Below, one piece after another: positions 6,242 through 15,076 of a DNA stretch of 28,638 nt (the first letter of the stretch is position 1; each line of letters opens with the position of its first letter). The stretch lies in NCBI GenBank assembly GCA_038744645.1, contig JBCDMA010000008.1, forward strand, positions 1 to 28,638, written 5' to 3'. The notes beneath the pieces are model-generated. The model was not told the DNA's origin. It saw only the letters and a list, made by a program, of their open reading frames with translations, and did no database searches. Position numbers and translations under genes: made by a program. Source of the stretch: Glaciecola sp038744645. Lineage in GTDB: Bacteria; Pseudomonadota; Gammaproteobacteria; Enterobacterales; Alteromonadaceae.

Positions 6242-8457
6242 TAGGTCAATTACCTTTTACACAGTACACAGCCTCTCAAGGGATGTCTCGACGTGGGTTT
6301 TTAAAAGTCACTGGTGGATTGTCTGGTGGATTGCTTGTCGCAATGCATCTGCCATTAGCGAAATTAGCAATGGCGGAAATCGACTCTGTTACGGGTAAAC
6401 AAACCGCTGCTCCAAATGCGTTCATCGAGATTTCATATGATAATACGGTCACGGTAATGATCAAACACCTGGAAATGGGGCAGGGCGCATTCACCGGGCT
6501 TGCAGTGTTAGCGGCAGAAGAACTGGATGCCGACTGGAGTCAGATGAAAGCGCGACACGCCCCAAGCAATACTGAACTCTATAAAAACTTAAACTTCGGC
6601 ATTCAAGGTGTGGGCGGCTCTACTGGATTATCAAATTCATATGATCAAATGCGAAAAGCGGGCGCGACATGCAGAGCCATGTTGGTCAATGCAGCGGCAG
6701 ACAAATGGGGTATTTCACACGAGTTGATTTCTGTCACGCGCGGCACGATCAGCAGATTAGATACAGGCGCTAGCCTGACGTTTGGCGACTTGGCGGAGGC
6801 CGCAGCAAAGCTATCACCTCCTGAAGATGTCAAGCTTAAATCGCCAAGTGAATTTGTTCTCATTGGTACCAAACTGCCGAAGCTTGATACTGCAGAAAAA
6901 AGCACTGGCGCAGCCATTTTTACACAAGATATCAAATTGGAAAACATGCGTTATGCAATGGTAGCGCACCCACCGCTTTTCGGGGCTAAACTGAGATCGT
7001 TTGACGACACTGCAGCAAAAGCTGTTAGCGGGGTTCTCGACGTTAAACCAATCCCGTCGGGTGTTGCTGTCATTGCGAAAAACACCCATGCAGCTTTGAA
7101 AGGCAAGAATGCACTTAAAATCGACTGGGATACTTCATCGGCTGAAACGCGCAGCAGCGCGGCACTCTTTGATGAGTACAGAGCGAAAGTGGATACCTTA
7201 GGAGCGACTGCTGCAAGTACCGGCGATGTTGAAAAAGCGCTTAAGAACGCTGAAGAAACGCACGAATTTACCTTTGAGTTTCCGTTCCTTGCGCATACAC
7301 CGATGGAGACCTTAGACGCCGTTATCAGAATAAACAGTGATGATACGGTAGACGCTTGGCTAGGCAGCCAGCTACAAACGGTTGACCAGGGTACGATTGC
7401 CGGTGTTGTTGGTGTGGACCCGACGAGAGTTAACTTAACGACTATGATAAGCGGTGGTTCTTTTGGTAGAAGAGCGCAACCGGACAGCGGTTTTGCTGCA
7501 GAAGCAGCGCATGTTGCTAAAACACAACCTAAAGGCACGCCAGTAAAGCTTATGTGGACAAGAGAAGATGACCTTCAAGGGGGAAGATATCGTCCACTGA
7601 CGGTTCATCGCTTCGAAGGTGCCATTGACAATGAGGGCAACATTTCCGCTTGGGACCATGCCATTGCAACGCAGTCAATTGTTGCTGGCTCTCCCTTCGA
7701 AGGTATGATTCAAAATGGCATCGACCCTACATCTATTGAAGGTGCGCAGGCCCCCTGTTATGAACTGAACGACTTTCGAATGACCTTGCATACCATGGAA
7801 AACAAGGTCCCTGTACTTTGGTGGCGTTCTGTGGGTCATACGCATACCGCCTATGCCGTTGAAGTTATGATGGATTATCTGTTAGAAAAAGCCGGCAAAG
7901 ATCCCTTTAAAGGAAGAATGGCGCTGATGAAAGAACATCCGCGCGATAAAGGTGTCCTCAAGGCAGTCTATGCGTTATCGCAAAAAGGCACGCCTGCCAA
8001 AGACAGCGCAAGAGGCATTGCCGTGCATCGTTCTTTTGGTAGTTATGTCGCTCAGGTAGCAGAAGTCATTAGGGATAGCGACGGATTGCCCAAAGTAACT
8101 AAAGTGTGGTGCGCGGTAGATTGCGGGCTTGCAGTTAACCCAGATATTGTGAAAGCGCAGATGGAAGGTGGTATTGGTTTTGGTTTGAGTTCTATCTTGC
8201 ACGAAGAAGTTAGCCTGGGAGACGGGGGCGCAGTATCGCAAACCAATTTTGATACATACCAGCTATTGCGCATCAATGAGATGCCTGAGATAGAAGTCGT
8301 AATCGTTCAGACTGAGAATCCACCCACAGGCGTTGGTGAACCTGGATTGCCTCCAATTGGACCGGCAGTTGCCAATGGCTGGCGCAGATTGACTGGGCAG
8401 ATGGTAACAACCTTACCAATGGTGCCAGCAATTACAAAAATGAATCAGGAAGCTTAG
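6238..8457 (+). CDS. iorB: Molybdopterin-binding hydroxylase large subunit, Tat-exported (IorB type)
   Basis: The 739-residue subunit holds the molybdenum cofactor and active site of a xanthine-oxidase-family enzyme. It starts with a twin-arginine signal, SRRGFLK (residues 17-23), followed by a hydrophobic stretch, so the folded complex is probably exported to the periplasm together with the small subunit. Family motifs include GGSFGRR (about 406-412) and GVGEPGLPPIGPA, in which Glu701 corresponds to the catalytic glutamate. The length is normal for IorB-type proteins. Electrons would leave through the IorA clusters to a periplasmic cytochrome c, as for known periplasmic aldehyde-oxidising relatives (inference). 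No XdhC/MobA-like maturation gene is in the window. A LysR gene converges 67 bases downstream and may or may not control this pair. Confidence 0.92.
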   Translation: MIGQLPFTQYTASQGMSRRGFLKVTGGLSGGLLVAMHLPLAKLAMAEIDSVTGKQTAAPNAFIEISYDNTVTVMIKHLEMGQGAFTGLAVLAAEELDADWSQMKARHAPSNTELYKNLNFGIQGVGGSTGLSNSYDQMRKAGATCRAMLVNAAADKWGISHELISVTRGTISRLDTGASLTFGDLAEAAAKLSPPEDVKLKSPSEFVLIGTKLPKLDTAEKSTGAAIFTQDIKLENMRYAMVAHPPLFGAKLRSFDDTAAKAVSGVLDVKPIPSGVAVIAKNTHAALKGKNALKIDWDTSSAETRSSAALFDEYRAKVDTLGATAASTGDVEKALKNAEETHEFTFEFPFLAHTPMETLDAVIRINSDDTVDAWLGSQLQTVDQGTIAGVVGVDPTRVNLTTMISGGSFGRRAQPDSGFAAEAAHVAKTQPKGTPVKLMWTREDDLQGGRYRPLTVHRFEGAIDNEGNISAWDHAIATQSIVAGSPFEGMIQNGIDPTSIEGAQAPCYELNDFRMTLHTMENKVPVLWWRSVGHTHTAYAVEVMMDYLLEKAGKDPFKGRMALMKEHPRDKGVLKAVYALSQKGTPAKDSARGIAVHRSFGSYVAQVAEVIRDSDGLPKVTKVWCAVDCGLAVNPDIVKAQMEGGIGFGLSSILHEEVSLGDGGAVSQTNFDTYQLLRINEMPEIEVVIVQTENPPTGVGEPGLPPIGPAVANGWRRLTGQMVTTLPMVPAITKMNQEA

Positions 8458-8524
8458 ATACAAATTGATTTGAGCGGAATCTATCGCTTACATATGTGTT
8501 AATGCAGCGCAGCCTATTATTCGG

Positions 8525-9418
8525 CTACGTTGAATCAAACAAGTGTTTTAAGCTCTCATAAAACGACTTTGCGATCGGCGTCATTTGGCGTCTGTCTGCA
8601 TATAATAAATACAAAGGTAGGTCGTCACAACGCCAGTCTGGACATACTCTAACCAATCGGTTCTCATCAATATCGCTTGCGACATCCAAAGCTGATTTGC
8701 ATACGATCCCATTGCCATTCACTGCCCATCGACGTACCAATTCACCGTCATTCATCACCTGTTGGCAATGCACTTTCAGTTTAAGATGTTGTTCATCCTG
8801 GTAAAAATGCCATTCATTAAAAATCGCGTTGTTCCGCATAAAGGTTGCGCAAGTATGCGCTTTGAGTTGAACGGGTTTGTAAGGAAATGCATTTTGCGAG
8901 AGGTAACTGGGAGAGGCACAAACAATGCGATAGTTATCGCGCACTAGTGGCCGGGCGATAAGATTGGATGATGCTGGTACGCCATAGCGAATGGCAAAAT
9001 CGACATCGCTGCTGTAGAGGTTTGTATTTTCATCGCTAACGTAGAGTCGTAAGTTAACATTCGGGTATTCGACTAAGAAACGATCAAGGTGCGGAACAAT
9101 GACATTTCTGCCGAGATCAGAAGGCACAGACACTTTAATCGTGCCTTTAAAGGATGCCGGTGTATTATGACTTGCCTGTATACCTGCATGCAGACTATCA
9201 ATAGCCTTCTCTGCGAAAGGTAAAAACGTAACACCTGCCTCTGAAAGCCGCATTTTACGCGTAGATCTTACAAACAGCACAACATCCAATTCAGCTTCGA
9301 GGCGCTTTAATGACGCACTTACCGCGGCTGGTGTGAGTTCAAACTGATCTGCAACTTTGGAGATGCTAAGCCGTTTGGACAACGCAAGAAATATTCGGAT
9401 ATCGCTGAGTGTTTTCAA
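8525..9418 (-). CDS. LysR-family transcriptional regulator
   Basis: This is a standard LysR protein. The N-terminal winged helix-turn-helix reads LSDIRIFLALSKRLSISKVA, then ELTPAAVSASLKRLEAELDV, followed by the linker helix and a periplasmic-binding-like effector domain. The reading frame stays open up to a TTG at 9472, but that would add 18 aromatic- and Asn-rich residues read from AT-rich DNA. LysR proteins nearly always begin within a few residues of the DLRLF-like helix, so the TTG at 9418 (297 residues) is preferred; neither site has a clear Shine-Dalgarno sequence. It is convergent with iorAB and divergent from the small dehydrogenase-like ORF at 9521, and LysR proteins often control the divergent neighbour. 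The effector is unknown. Confidence 0.9.
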   Translation of the reverse strand: MKTLSDIRIFLALSKRLSISKVADQFELTPAAVSASLKRLEAELDVVLFVRSTRKMRLSEAGVTFLPFAEKAIDSLHAGIQASHNTPASFKGTIKVSVPSDLGRNVIVPHLDRFLVEYPNVNLRLYVSDENTNLYSSDVDFAIRYGVPASSNLIARPLVRDNYRIVCASPSYLSQNAFPYKPVQLKAHTCATFMRNNAIFNEWHFYQDEQHLKLKVHCQQVMNDGELVRRWAVNGNGIVCKSALDVASDIDENRLVRVCPDWRCDDLPLYLLYADRRQMTPIAKSFYESLKHLFDST

Positions 9419-9520
9419 CTTATTATAAAAAAATATTTGATAATTATTGAAATAATACCCACTTTTTCCCAATACAAACAGCGTTTACGCTTTGGTCATT
9501 AGAAATATTTGAGAATAGAC

Positions 9521-9979
9521 ATGCAAGCGTTAGCAACGAATATACTGGTGAAAAAGTACACTCGGCACGGTGTGTTTGAAATTGAAATGCCGCTGTACCC
9601 TAATAACGCGCCATTTGACTTCATCGTTGATGTCACGCATTGGTATTTAGAAAGGTCTGTTGCAGACGTCGATTTGCACAAATCGACCAGTCAATCGCTC
9701 GTTGTTGGACGACGCGTTTTTGGCATCATTAGGCAAGTTAATATCGCACATTCCATATTCAAAAAGGGAGATAGGGTGTTAGTTGTCGCAGCCGCTAGTA
9801 CACGAGGGCTATTTGTGAGAAAACTCTTTGTGACAGCAGACCAATTAACGCGATGTGCTAGCGAGGATCGCAATGTGATAACTCAAAGTGCTCGGCCAGC
9901 GACTAGCATTCATGAGGTTCTAAAGCAATTGACTCAAATGGAAATAGAGGGCGCCGACGGACGGTGGATAAAGATCTAG
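9521..9979 (+). CDS. Small medium-chain-dehydrogenase-like ORF, possibly internally deleted
   Basis: The 152-residue product is not clearly recognised. VVGRRVFGIIRQVNIAHSIF then KKGDRVLVVA, and VRKLFVTADQLTRCAS, resemble the GroES-like N-terminal domain of zinc-free medium-chain dehydrogenases/quinone reductases (compare GxDxxGxVxxVGxxVxxFKxGDRV and FAEYxxVPADxL). The end, EVLKQLTQMEIEGADGRWIK, resembles the last helix and strand of such enzymes. The Rossmann NAD(P)-binding domain that should lie between is absent, so this may be a mini-protein or the scar of an in-frame deletion. The nominal TTG start at 9509 is less likely than the ATG at 9521. The gene is divergent from the LysR gene, a frequent partner arrangement. 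Confidence in the family is low; that it is translated is moderately supported by the ORF length and position. Confidence 0.4.
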   Translation: MQALATNILVKKYTRHGVFEIEMPLYPNNAPFDFIVDVTHWYLERSVADVDLHKSTSQSLVVGRRVFGIIRQVNIAHSIFKKGDRVLVVAAASTRGLFVRKLFVTADQLTRCASEDRNVITQSARPATSIHEVLKQLTQMEIEGADGRWIKI

Positions 9980-9994
9980 GACAATGACGATAGG

Positions 9995-10207
9995 TTAATC
10001 TTCATCATCTGAATACGCTAAGAGGTCACCGGGCTGACATTCAAGCGCCTCGCAAATTTTAGCTAGCGTATTGAAGCGTACTCCTTTTACCTTTCCAGAT
10101 TTGAGCAGTGATAAATTTTGTTCAGAGATACCAATTTGGGCAGCGAGATCCTTCGATTTCATCTTTCGTTTAGCCATCATTACATCAAGATTAACGATAA
10201 TCGTCAT
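9995..10207 (-). CDS. XRE-family HTH regulator (YozG-like)
   Basis: A 70-residue single-domain Cro/C1-type DNA-binding protein: KMKSKDLAAQIGISEQNLSL then LKSGKVKGVRFNTLAKICEA, ending in ECQPGDLLAYSDDED. The pattern (short N-terminal strand, helix-turn-helix, acidic tail) matches the small YozG-like regulators that are usually paired with a DUF2975 membrane protein. That is exactly the neighbour here, ending 11 bases upstream on the same strand, so the two form an operon. The likely role is a regulator whose activity is tied to the membrane protein; the target is unknown and may include its own promoter. Confidence 0.88.
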   Translation of the reverse strand: MTIIVNLDVMMAKRKMKSKDLAAQIGISEQNLSLLKSGKVKGVRFNTLAKICEALECQPGDLLAYSDDED

Positions 10208-10218
10208 AGCAATGCCTA

Positions 10219-10743
10219 TTAAATAAATGCCTTATTCTCTAGTGCAAGGGCATGAGCTTTGATCAGAATTTTTCCAATCAGCCAAAATACCAAACCCACT
10301 AAAACGATATAGAAATCAACACTTGATAGGTCTATCGAGAGAGTTTTTTGACCAGGCGGATGATGTATTGATAGCACGACACTAGAACATGCTTTCACAA
10401 ATGCATTTAGGCAAGGCGCTAGCACAAGTGCCAGAGCAAAACGTTTGATGTAAACAACATTTTGGATATCGAAAATTGTATCATTTGAAAATGCGAGTAA
10501 CATCCGACGGAGATTTATGATCCCCCAAATGACTACAATGGCGGGTATGGCATTTAATAGGCACGTGAGATAGAGCTGCCACGTTTCAATACTTTCCCAT
10601 TGCACGGGATAGGACACATTTTCTACCGCAACATCTAAAAACCCTCGGATATCAATAATGAAATACGACCAGGTCGCCACAGGTATAAAAATGGCCAGCA
10701 ATAGCAGCCAATACAATAGTATGCTCAAGTGTTTGACGGACAT
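10219..10743 (-). CDS. DUF2975 membrane protein
   Basis: The ~174-residue integral membrane protein has four hydrophobic helices, roughly at residues 5-28, 50-72, 90-120 and 140-165, with the layout of DUF2975 proteins. These form two-gene units with a small YozG-like XRE regulator, as here. The nominal GTG start at 10749 overlaps the ribosome-binding sequence: on the minus strand AAGAGGTGG (10754-10746) sits just before ATG at 10743, so the ATG is the better start. The function of the family is unknown; a membrane anchor or sensor for the regulator is the usual guess. The promoter lies in the 70-base gap shared with the divergent hydrolase gene. Confidence 0.85.
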   Translation of the reverse strand: MSVKHLSILLYWLLLLAIFIPVATWSYFIIDIRGFLDVAVENVSYPVQWESIETWQLYLTCLLNAIPAIVVIWGIINLRRMLLAFSNDTIFDIQNVVYIKRFALALVLAPCLNAFVKACSSVVLSIHHPPGQKTLSIDLSSVDFYIVLVGLVFWLIGKILIKAHALALENKAFI

Positions 10744-10752
10744 ATCCACCTC

Positions 10753-10798
10753 TTGACAATTAATTTAAAATGATATTTTATTAATGTTTTACATTAAT
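10753..10798. promoter_or_regulatory. Divergent promoter region with 8-bp inverted repeat
   Basis: The gap between the DUF2975 gene and the hydrolase gene is very AT-rich. A plus-strand TTGACA (10753-10758) is followed after 15-17 bases by weak -10-like hexamers (TATTTT or TTTTAT). ATTAATGT-TTT-ACATTAAT (10780-10798) is a perfect 8-bp inverted repeat located about where transcription would start, a natural operator position, possibly for the neighbouring XRE protein. Confidence 0.4.
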
Positions 10799-10813
10799 TA
10801 ATAGTAATATTTC

Positions 10814-12304
10814 ATGAATTATTTATTTTCAAAAAAGTTCCTCATACTCGCCGTGCTCTGCAGTTTTCACCTGTTGGTTTCATGTTCCTCAAAAACTGGC
10901 CTAGTGCCTGTAGAGTATGGTGTTGTTCAGACAGTTAATCGCGCTTGTCCAAGTGATATGCCACACACAGGTGATGATCAATGCCAGCTTTATGAAGTGC
11001 CGTTGAACTGGAGCGAACGCAATGGAGAGACCATTGATGTATTTTTACGCACCTTCAAACGCGACGAAGGCAATAGTGATACGTCAAAAGGTCAAATTTG
11101 GGTAATTGATGGCGGGCCTGGTGCGAGTGGTTCAACGTTTTCAGATCCTAAATTCGTTGAACTGATCCACGATACGGGATGGGATTTATATATTCCGACG
11201 CATCGCGGTGTCGGGTTTTCTACTGCGCTTGATTGTGGGTTGCAACTCAAGGCGTTTGATGCAGTTTTTGTCAAAAATTGTTCGCGCAATCTGGTCAAAA
11301 AGTACGGTGACAACCTCAACTGGTTTAGCTCAATCGGAGCCGCCCACGATCTCAATTATCTCATCGCTGCAAACAATCCAAACAAGGTGCCTGTAATTTT
11401 GATGGGTACGTCATACGGGACCTTGGTTGCACAGCGTTTTGTACAACAATTCGAACAAGCCATTGATGGTGTCATTTTGGTAAGTGGGACGCAAATCTCG
11501 CCGGCATTTGAAAATGTGAGTGAACATCAAGAAGATACATTCAAGCGAATTCTGGCGCACTGTGACCTACAACAAGATTGCGCTGATATGTTCAATGTGT
11601 CTGCATACGATGTAGCAAAAGCGCTCATTTTGGATGATGGTTGGCAGCAGTGTGAAATCACCCAATCAAATCCTGTGATTGCTTCGCAAATACTAGGATT
11701 TCTCGCAAGCAATTCAAAGCTGCGAGACGACTTGCCACTCACTTTAAAACGCCTGACAAGATGCAATGCAGAAGATGTCGAAATGCTTAAGCTCACCACG
11801 GCAGAGATAGGTAAACTTATGCAAAAACAATACGAACAACTCTTTCAGTTTAATCCGATTGCGTTACATCATCAGATTTTTACCGAAATGCTGTCATCAG
11901 ATCAAGATGCATTGGACCAGTTCCAATCACCTAAAACCAAGCTGTTGGGTGACAGCGTTATGCCCTACATTGACAATAGTAGAGCCTGGCCTTCAAGGAA
12001 ACTGCCACTCAATTTGCCTAGTCAAATCAATACAGAATTGCCGATATTGGTTTTACATGGCGGGCTGGATATTCAAGCGCATGTTTCGTGGTTCAATACA
12101 CTGTCATCGCAATTGAATGGTACGGCACATCACGCGATTTTATTCGAAGATGCAGGACATGGTACGCCAAATTATACTGAGTTGAATAACGGGATAAACT
12201 GCAGCTGGCAACTGGTTGAGTCATTTCTGAATAACGAAGATAAGACCAATCTTGATACATCGTGTGTCGAAAAAGTCACGCCTCTTCGATTTAACGTTCA
12301 ATAA
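10814..12304 (+). CDS. Lipoprotein alpha/beta hydrolase, TAP/proline-iminopeptidase-like
   Basis: The 496-residue enzyme has a lipoprotein signal with lipobox L-V-S-C (Cys24, Ser at +2, so probably outer membrane, facing the periplasm). The hydrolase fold is clear: the oxyanion segment DGGPGASG (from residue 99), the nucleophile elbow GTSYG with Ser200, an acid at Asp419 (LVLHGGLDIQAH) and the base His449 (EDAGHGTPNY). The GGPG motif and C-terminal placement of the acid and base match the tripeptidyl aminopeptidase/prolyl aminopeptidase group (S33). It may cleave short peptides or esters in the periplasm; the substrate is unknown. It is divergent from the DUF2975/XRE pair and convergent with the SDR gene, with 24 bases between stops. 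Confidence 0.87.
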   Translation: MNYLFSKKFLILAVLCSFHLLVSCSSKTGLVPVEYGVVQTVNRACPSDMPHTGDDQCQLYEVPLNWSERNGETIDVFLRTFKRDEGNSDTSKGQIWVIDGGPGASGSTFSDPKFVELIHDTGWDLYIPTHRGVGFSTALDCGLQLKAFDAVFVKNCSRNLVKKYGDNLNWFSSIGAAHDLNYLIAANNPNKVPVILMGTSYGTLVAQRFVQQFEQAIDGVILVSGTQISPAFENVSEHQEDTFKRILAHCDLQQDCADMFNVSAYDVAKALILDDGWQQCEITQSNPVIASQILGFLASNSKLRDDLPLTLKRLTRCNAEDVEMLKLTTAEIGKLMQKQYEQLFQFNPIALHHQIFTEMLSSDQDALDQFQSPKTKLLGDSVMPYIDNSRAWPSRKLPLNLPSQINTELPILVLHGGLDIQAHVSWFNTLSSQLNGTAHHAILFEDAGHGTPNYTELNNGINCSWQLVESFLNNEDKTNLDTSCVEKVTPLRFNVQ

Positions 12305-12328
12305 TAATCGGAACCGTACTTATAGCAG

Positions 12329-13159
12329 CTACCTTATTGACAGAATAAGCTTGTCAGCCCAGCTGTCAGGTAGCAGGCGCAGCAGTTGAATGGCGCGTTT
12401 GTTCTTGCTGATTATGTATCGGCTTCTCGGTTTGTCAGAGATACACGCTTTATAAATTGCACGCGTCGTCGCTGACACTGGAAGTGCAGCAGCAATAGCG
12501 CCATCAATAATTGATTTAAACGTAGTTCCCGCATCGCCGTATGTTTCGCGAAGTTCATCGGTCAAGTTATCTAACTTCTGCATGCTACCATCAACACCTT
12601 TGTCCCAAATTTTTGTTTTGATTGGACCGGGCTCTATCACGCTGACATGTATACCCAGCGCTTTAGTCTCTCTGCGCAGGCTATCGGAAAACGCTTCAAT
12701 CGCAAACTTGCTTGATGCGTAAACGCTCATAAATGGGGATGCAACCAATCCACTGATAGAACTGATATTAATGATTCTGCCTTTTGCTCTGCGAATAAAC
12801 GGCAGTACCGCGGTTGTTAATTCGACCAACCCAAACACGTTCACGTCGAAAACCTCTCGCCATTCTTGTATTGATGTCACTTCGATAGGGCCACCGAATG
12901 CGATACCTGCATTGTTGATTAATGCATCCACTTGAAGGGCTTGTGAGTTGAGTAGTTCAGCACAATCTTGAATGTGCTGGGGATTCGTGACATCGAGAAT
13001 GATCGGCGTGATATTGGGATATTCATTTGATAAAACATCGCCATCTTCCTGTTTTCTAACGCCAGCTAAAACACGCCAGTCATGCTTAGCCAATTCAATC
13101 GCGATATCCTTTCCGATACCCGATGAACAACCACTTATCAGTGCGACTTTTTTTGCCAT
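12329..13159 (-). CDS. Short-chain dehydrogenase/reductase (classical SDR)
   Basis: A 276-residue NAD(P)-dependent oxidoreductase. The cofactor loop is SGCSSGIG (residues 9-16), NNAG lies at about 82-85, and the catalytic residues are Ser134 (NISSISG) and Tyr147/Lys151 (YASSK). Arg35 after the second strand (GVRK) favours NADPH. The C-terminal part (EPGPIKTKIWDKG, then a helix) resembles SDRs acting on retinol-like or lipid alcohols and ketones. Substrate specificity cannot be read from sequence. It starts at ATG 13159, divergent from the Tex30-type hydrolase. Neighbouring genes do not form an obvious pathway with it. Confidence 0.92.
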   Translation of the reverse strand: MAKKVALISGCSSGIGKDIAIELAKHDWRVLAGVRKQEDGDVLSNEYPNITPIILDVTNPQHIQDCAELLNSQALQVDALINNAGIAFGGPIEVTSIQEWREVFDVNVFGLVELTTAVLPFIRRAKGRIINISSISGLVASPFMSVYASSKFAIEAFSDSLRRETKALGIHVSVIEPGPIKTKIWDKGVDGSMQKLDNLTDELRETYGDAGTTFKSIIDGAIAAALPVSATTRAIYKACISDKPRSRYIISKNKRAIQLLRLLPDSWADKLILSIR

Positions 13160-13306
13160 CTCGTTGTTTATTCCGTTTTACAATTGCAAGTTTTCAATGC
13201 TAAAAATAGTGCAATACTTGTAGGTGGTCTACTAGACCGGCATACGGCCGACGAAGTTTCAAACGTAATAAGGTCGGGGGGAAACAGTTTTAGGAATCTC
13301 AAAAGA

Positions 13307-13981
13307 ATGGATGTGCAAAAAGAGGGGTTGGCAAGAATGATTTATGCGCCAGATAAGCCTATTGCTGCAATGGCACTCGCACACGGCGCAGGTGCCGGAA
13401 ATGAACATGAATTCATGGTGGCATTAGCAAATCAACTGTGTGAACAGGGCATACTCGTTTCAAGTTTCAACTTTACATACATGCAAATGATGTATGAAGG
13501 GGGCAAGCGAAAACCCCCGCAAAAGACGCCTTTGTTAATCGAACAATTCAGCGCTGAACTTGATATTGTTAGAGATTTTAACGTACCTATTTTTATTGCG
13601 GGCAAGAGCCTGGGTGGACGCATTGCCACAATGATCAATGCTGAGGAAACTGCAGCGGGTTGCATCAAGGGCTGTTTGGTTTACGGATATCCTTTCATTC
13701 CACCGGGCAAACCGGAAAAATATGATGAGCGTACGTCACACTTGTATAAGCAACAATCTGCATTGATGATATGTCAAGGAGAGAGTGATACCTTCGGCAA
13801 CAAGGCATTTTTAAGTGAGAAAGTCGAAGTATCTACAAGCAAACAACCGTGGAACATCACTTGGGTACCAGATGGTGACCACAGTTTCAAGCCACGAAAA
13901 TCATCTGGTGTGACATTTGAGCAAAACCTTGAATTCGCTGTAGAAAAGAGTTTGGAGTTTATTCACAACCATCTACGATGA
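13307..13981 (+). CDS. Alpha/beta hydrolase, KANL3/Tex30-type
   Basis: A small serine hydrolase. Counting from ATG 13307 it has 224 residues, the usual size for this family. HGAGAG is the oxyanion region, GKSLGG carries the nucleophile Ser101, CQGESDTFG the acid Asp161 and PDGDHSF the base His192. The frame is open to an ATG at 13184, but those extra 41 residues have no family counterpart, whereas AGGAA at 13292-13296 is a well-placed ribosome-binding site for 13307. The family is related to dienelactone hydrolases; its bacterial role is unknown. The pirin gene follows 80 bases downstream in the same direction, with its own ribosome-binding site. Confidence 0.85.
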   Translation: MDVQKEGLARMIYAPDKPIAAMALAHGAGAGNEHEFMVALANQLCEQGILVSSFNFTYMQMMYEGGKRKPPQKTPLLIEQFSAELDIVRDFNVPIFIAGKSLGGRIATMINAEETAAGCIKGCLVYGYPFIPPGKPEKYDERTSHLYKQQSALMICQGESDTFGNKAFLSEKVEVSTSKQPWNITWVPDGDHSFKPRKSSGVTFEQNLEFAVEKSLEFIHNHLR

Positions 13982-14061
13982 CAATTCACTCACGTGGTTT
14001 GTCTCGTTGAATAACATCTTGTAACTACTACACTTCCTATACATTATTTAGGAATCTATCT

Positions 14062-14916
14062 ATGTCATATGCTATCAAACCGGCTACCAAGGATCTCGGT
14101 GGTTTTTCTGTTTCAAGAATCATTCCCAGCGTTGTCAAACGCGCAGTAGGCCCTTTTGTGTTTATTGATCACATGGGGCCAACGACGTTCCCTGCTGGCA
14201 AGGGAATCAACGTAAGACCCCATCCACATATTGGTTTAGCAACGATAAGTTACTTGATGGAAGGCAGTATGCTGCATCGAGATAGCTTGGGTTCAATCCA
14301 AGAGATCTTGCCAGGTGATGTCAATTGGATGACTGCGGGCAAGGGCATTGTGCACTCTGAGCGAGAGACTATCGAAACGCGGGGCAGCGAACACACGCTC
14401 AATGGTTTGCAATGTTGGGTAGCATTGCCAGAGGATAAGGCCGACATGGAACCGAGTTTTTTGCATGTCAATCACGCTGAACTGCCTTACATTCACACTG
14501 AAAAGAGTTTAATGCGATTGATAGCAGGAGATGCATACAATTACACATCGCCCGTCAAAACCTATTCCCCCATGTTTTATTTAGATGTGATTAATGAAGC
14601 AGGCGCGATTAATGAAAGGCCATGTGGTAAATCTGAAACGGCTTGTTATATAACCTTTGGCAAACTGCGCATAGGTGATAAGGAATACAAGGCCGGCGAC
14701 TTTGTTATTTTGGAAGATGAGCAAGCAATTGAATCTGTTGAAAACAGCCGTTATTTTCTGATGGGCGGCATAGCGCTAGAAAAACAACCGATACTGCGAT
14801 GGAATTTTCTTGCGTATTCACAGGAAAAAATCAGAGAAGCCGAACAGCGTTGGAAAAACCGGCAGTTCCCTGATATTCCTGGCGATGACCATGAGTTCAT
14901 TCCATTACCCGAATAA
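14062..14916 (+). CDS. Pirin-family cupin protein
   Basis: A 284-residue bicupin. The N-terminal cupin holds the metal set typical of pirin: His54 and His56 (RPHPHIG), His98 and Glu100 (GIVHSE). GSEHTLNGLQCWVALP and the C-terminal cupin follow in normal order. Bacterial pirins bind iron or other metals, and some have quercetinase activity or modulate metabolic enzymes; this one's role is not evident. AGGAA at 14051-14055 is the ribosome-binding site before ATG 14062. It may be cotranscribed with the upstream hydrolase. Confidence 0.93.
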   Translation: MSYAIKPATKDLGGFSVSRIIPSVVKRAVGPFVFIDHMGPTTFPAGKGINVRPHPHIGLATISYLMEGSMLHRDSLGSIQEILPGDVNWMTAGKGIVHSERETIETRGSEHTLNGLQCWVALPEDKADMEPSFLHVNHAELPYIHTEKSLMRLIAGDAYNYTSPVKTYSPMFYLDVINEAGAINERPCGKSETACYITFGKLRIGDKEYKAGDFVILEDEQAIESVENSRYFLMGGIALEKQPILRWNFLAYSQEKIREAEQRWKNRQFPDIPGDDHEFIPLPE

Positions 14917-15076
14917 AGAGTTCGAACCATCGCTTATATTTATATTGTTGGCTTAGGCGTCTTATTGGTCTCGGTATTAGGCCAACGCGACTATTTGTCT
15001 TGAGCGAAATACAACATCAGTTACGTATACTGAAACACGCATTAAAATATTCTAATCAAGTGAAAAAGAGGACATT

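Noticed and set aside
6951..7538. Minus-strand ORF of 195 codons inside iorB
   Set aside because: Antisense shadow of a conserved coding region; low-complexity Ser/Ala/Val composition.
13184..13306. N-terminal extension of the Tex30-type hydrolase from ATG 13184
   Set aside because: The 41 extra residues have no family match; a good ribosome-binding site precedes ATG 13307.
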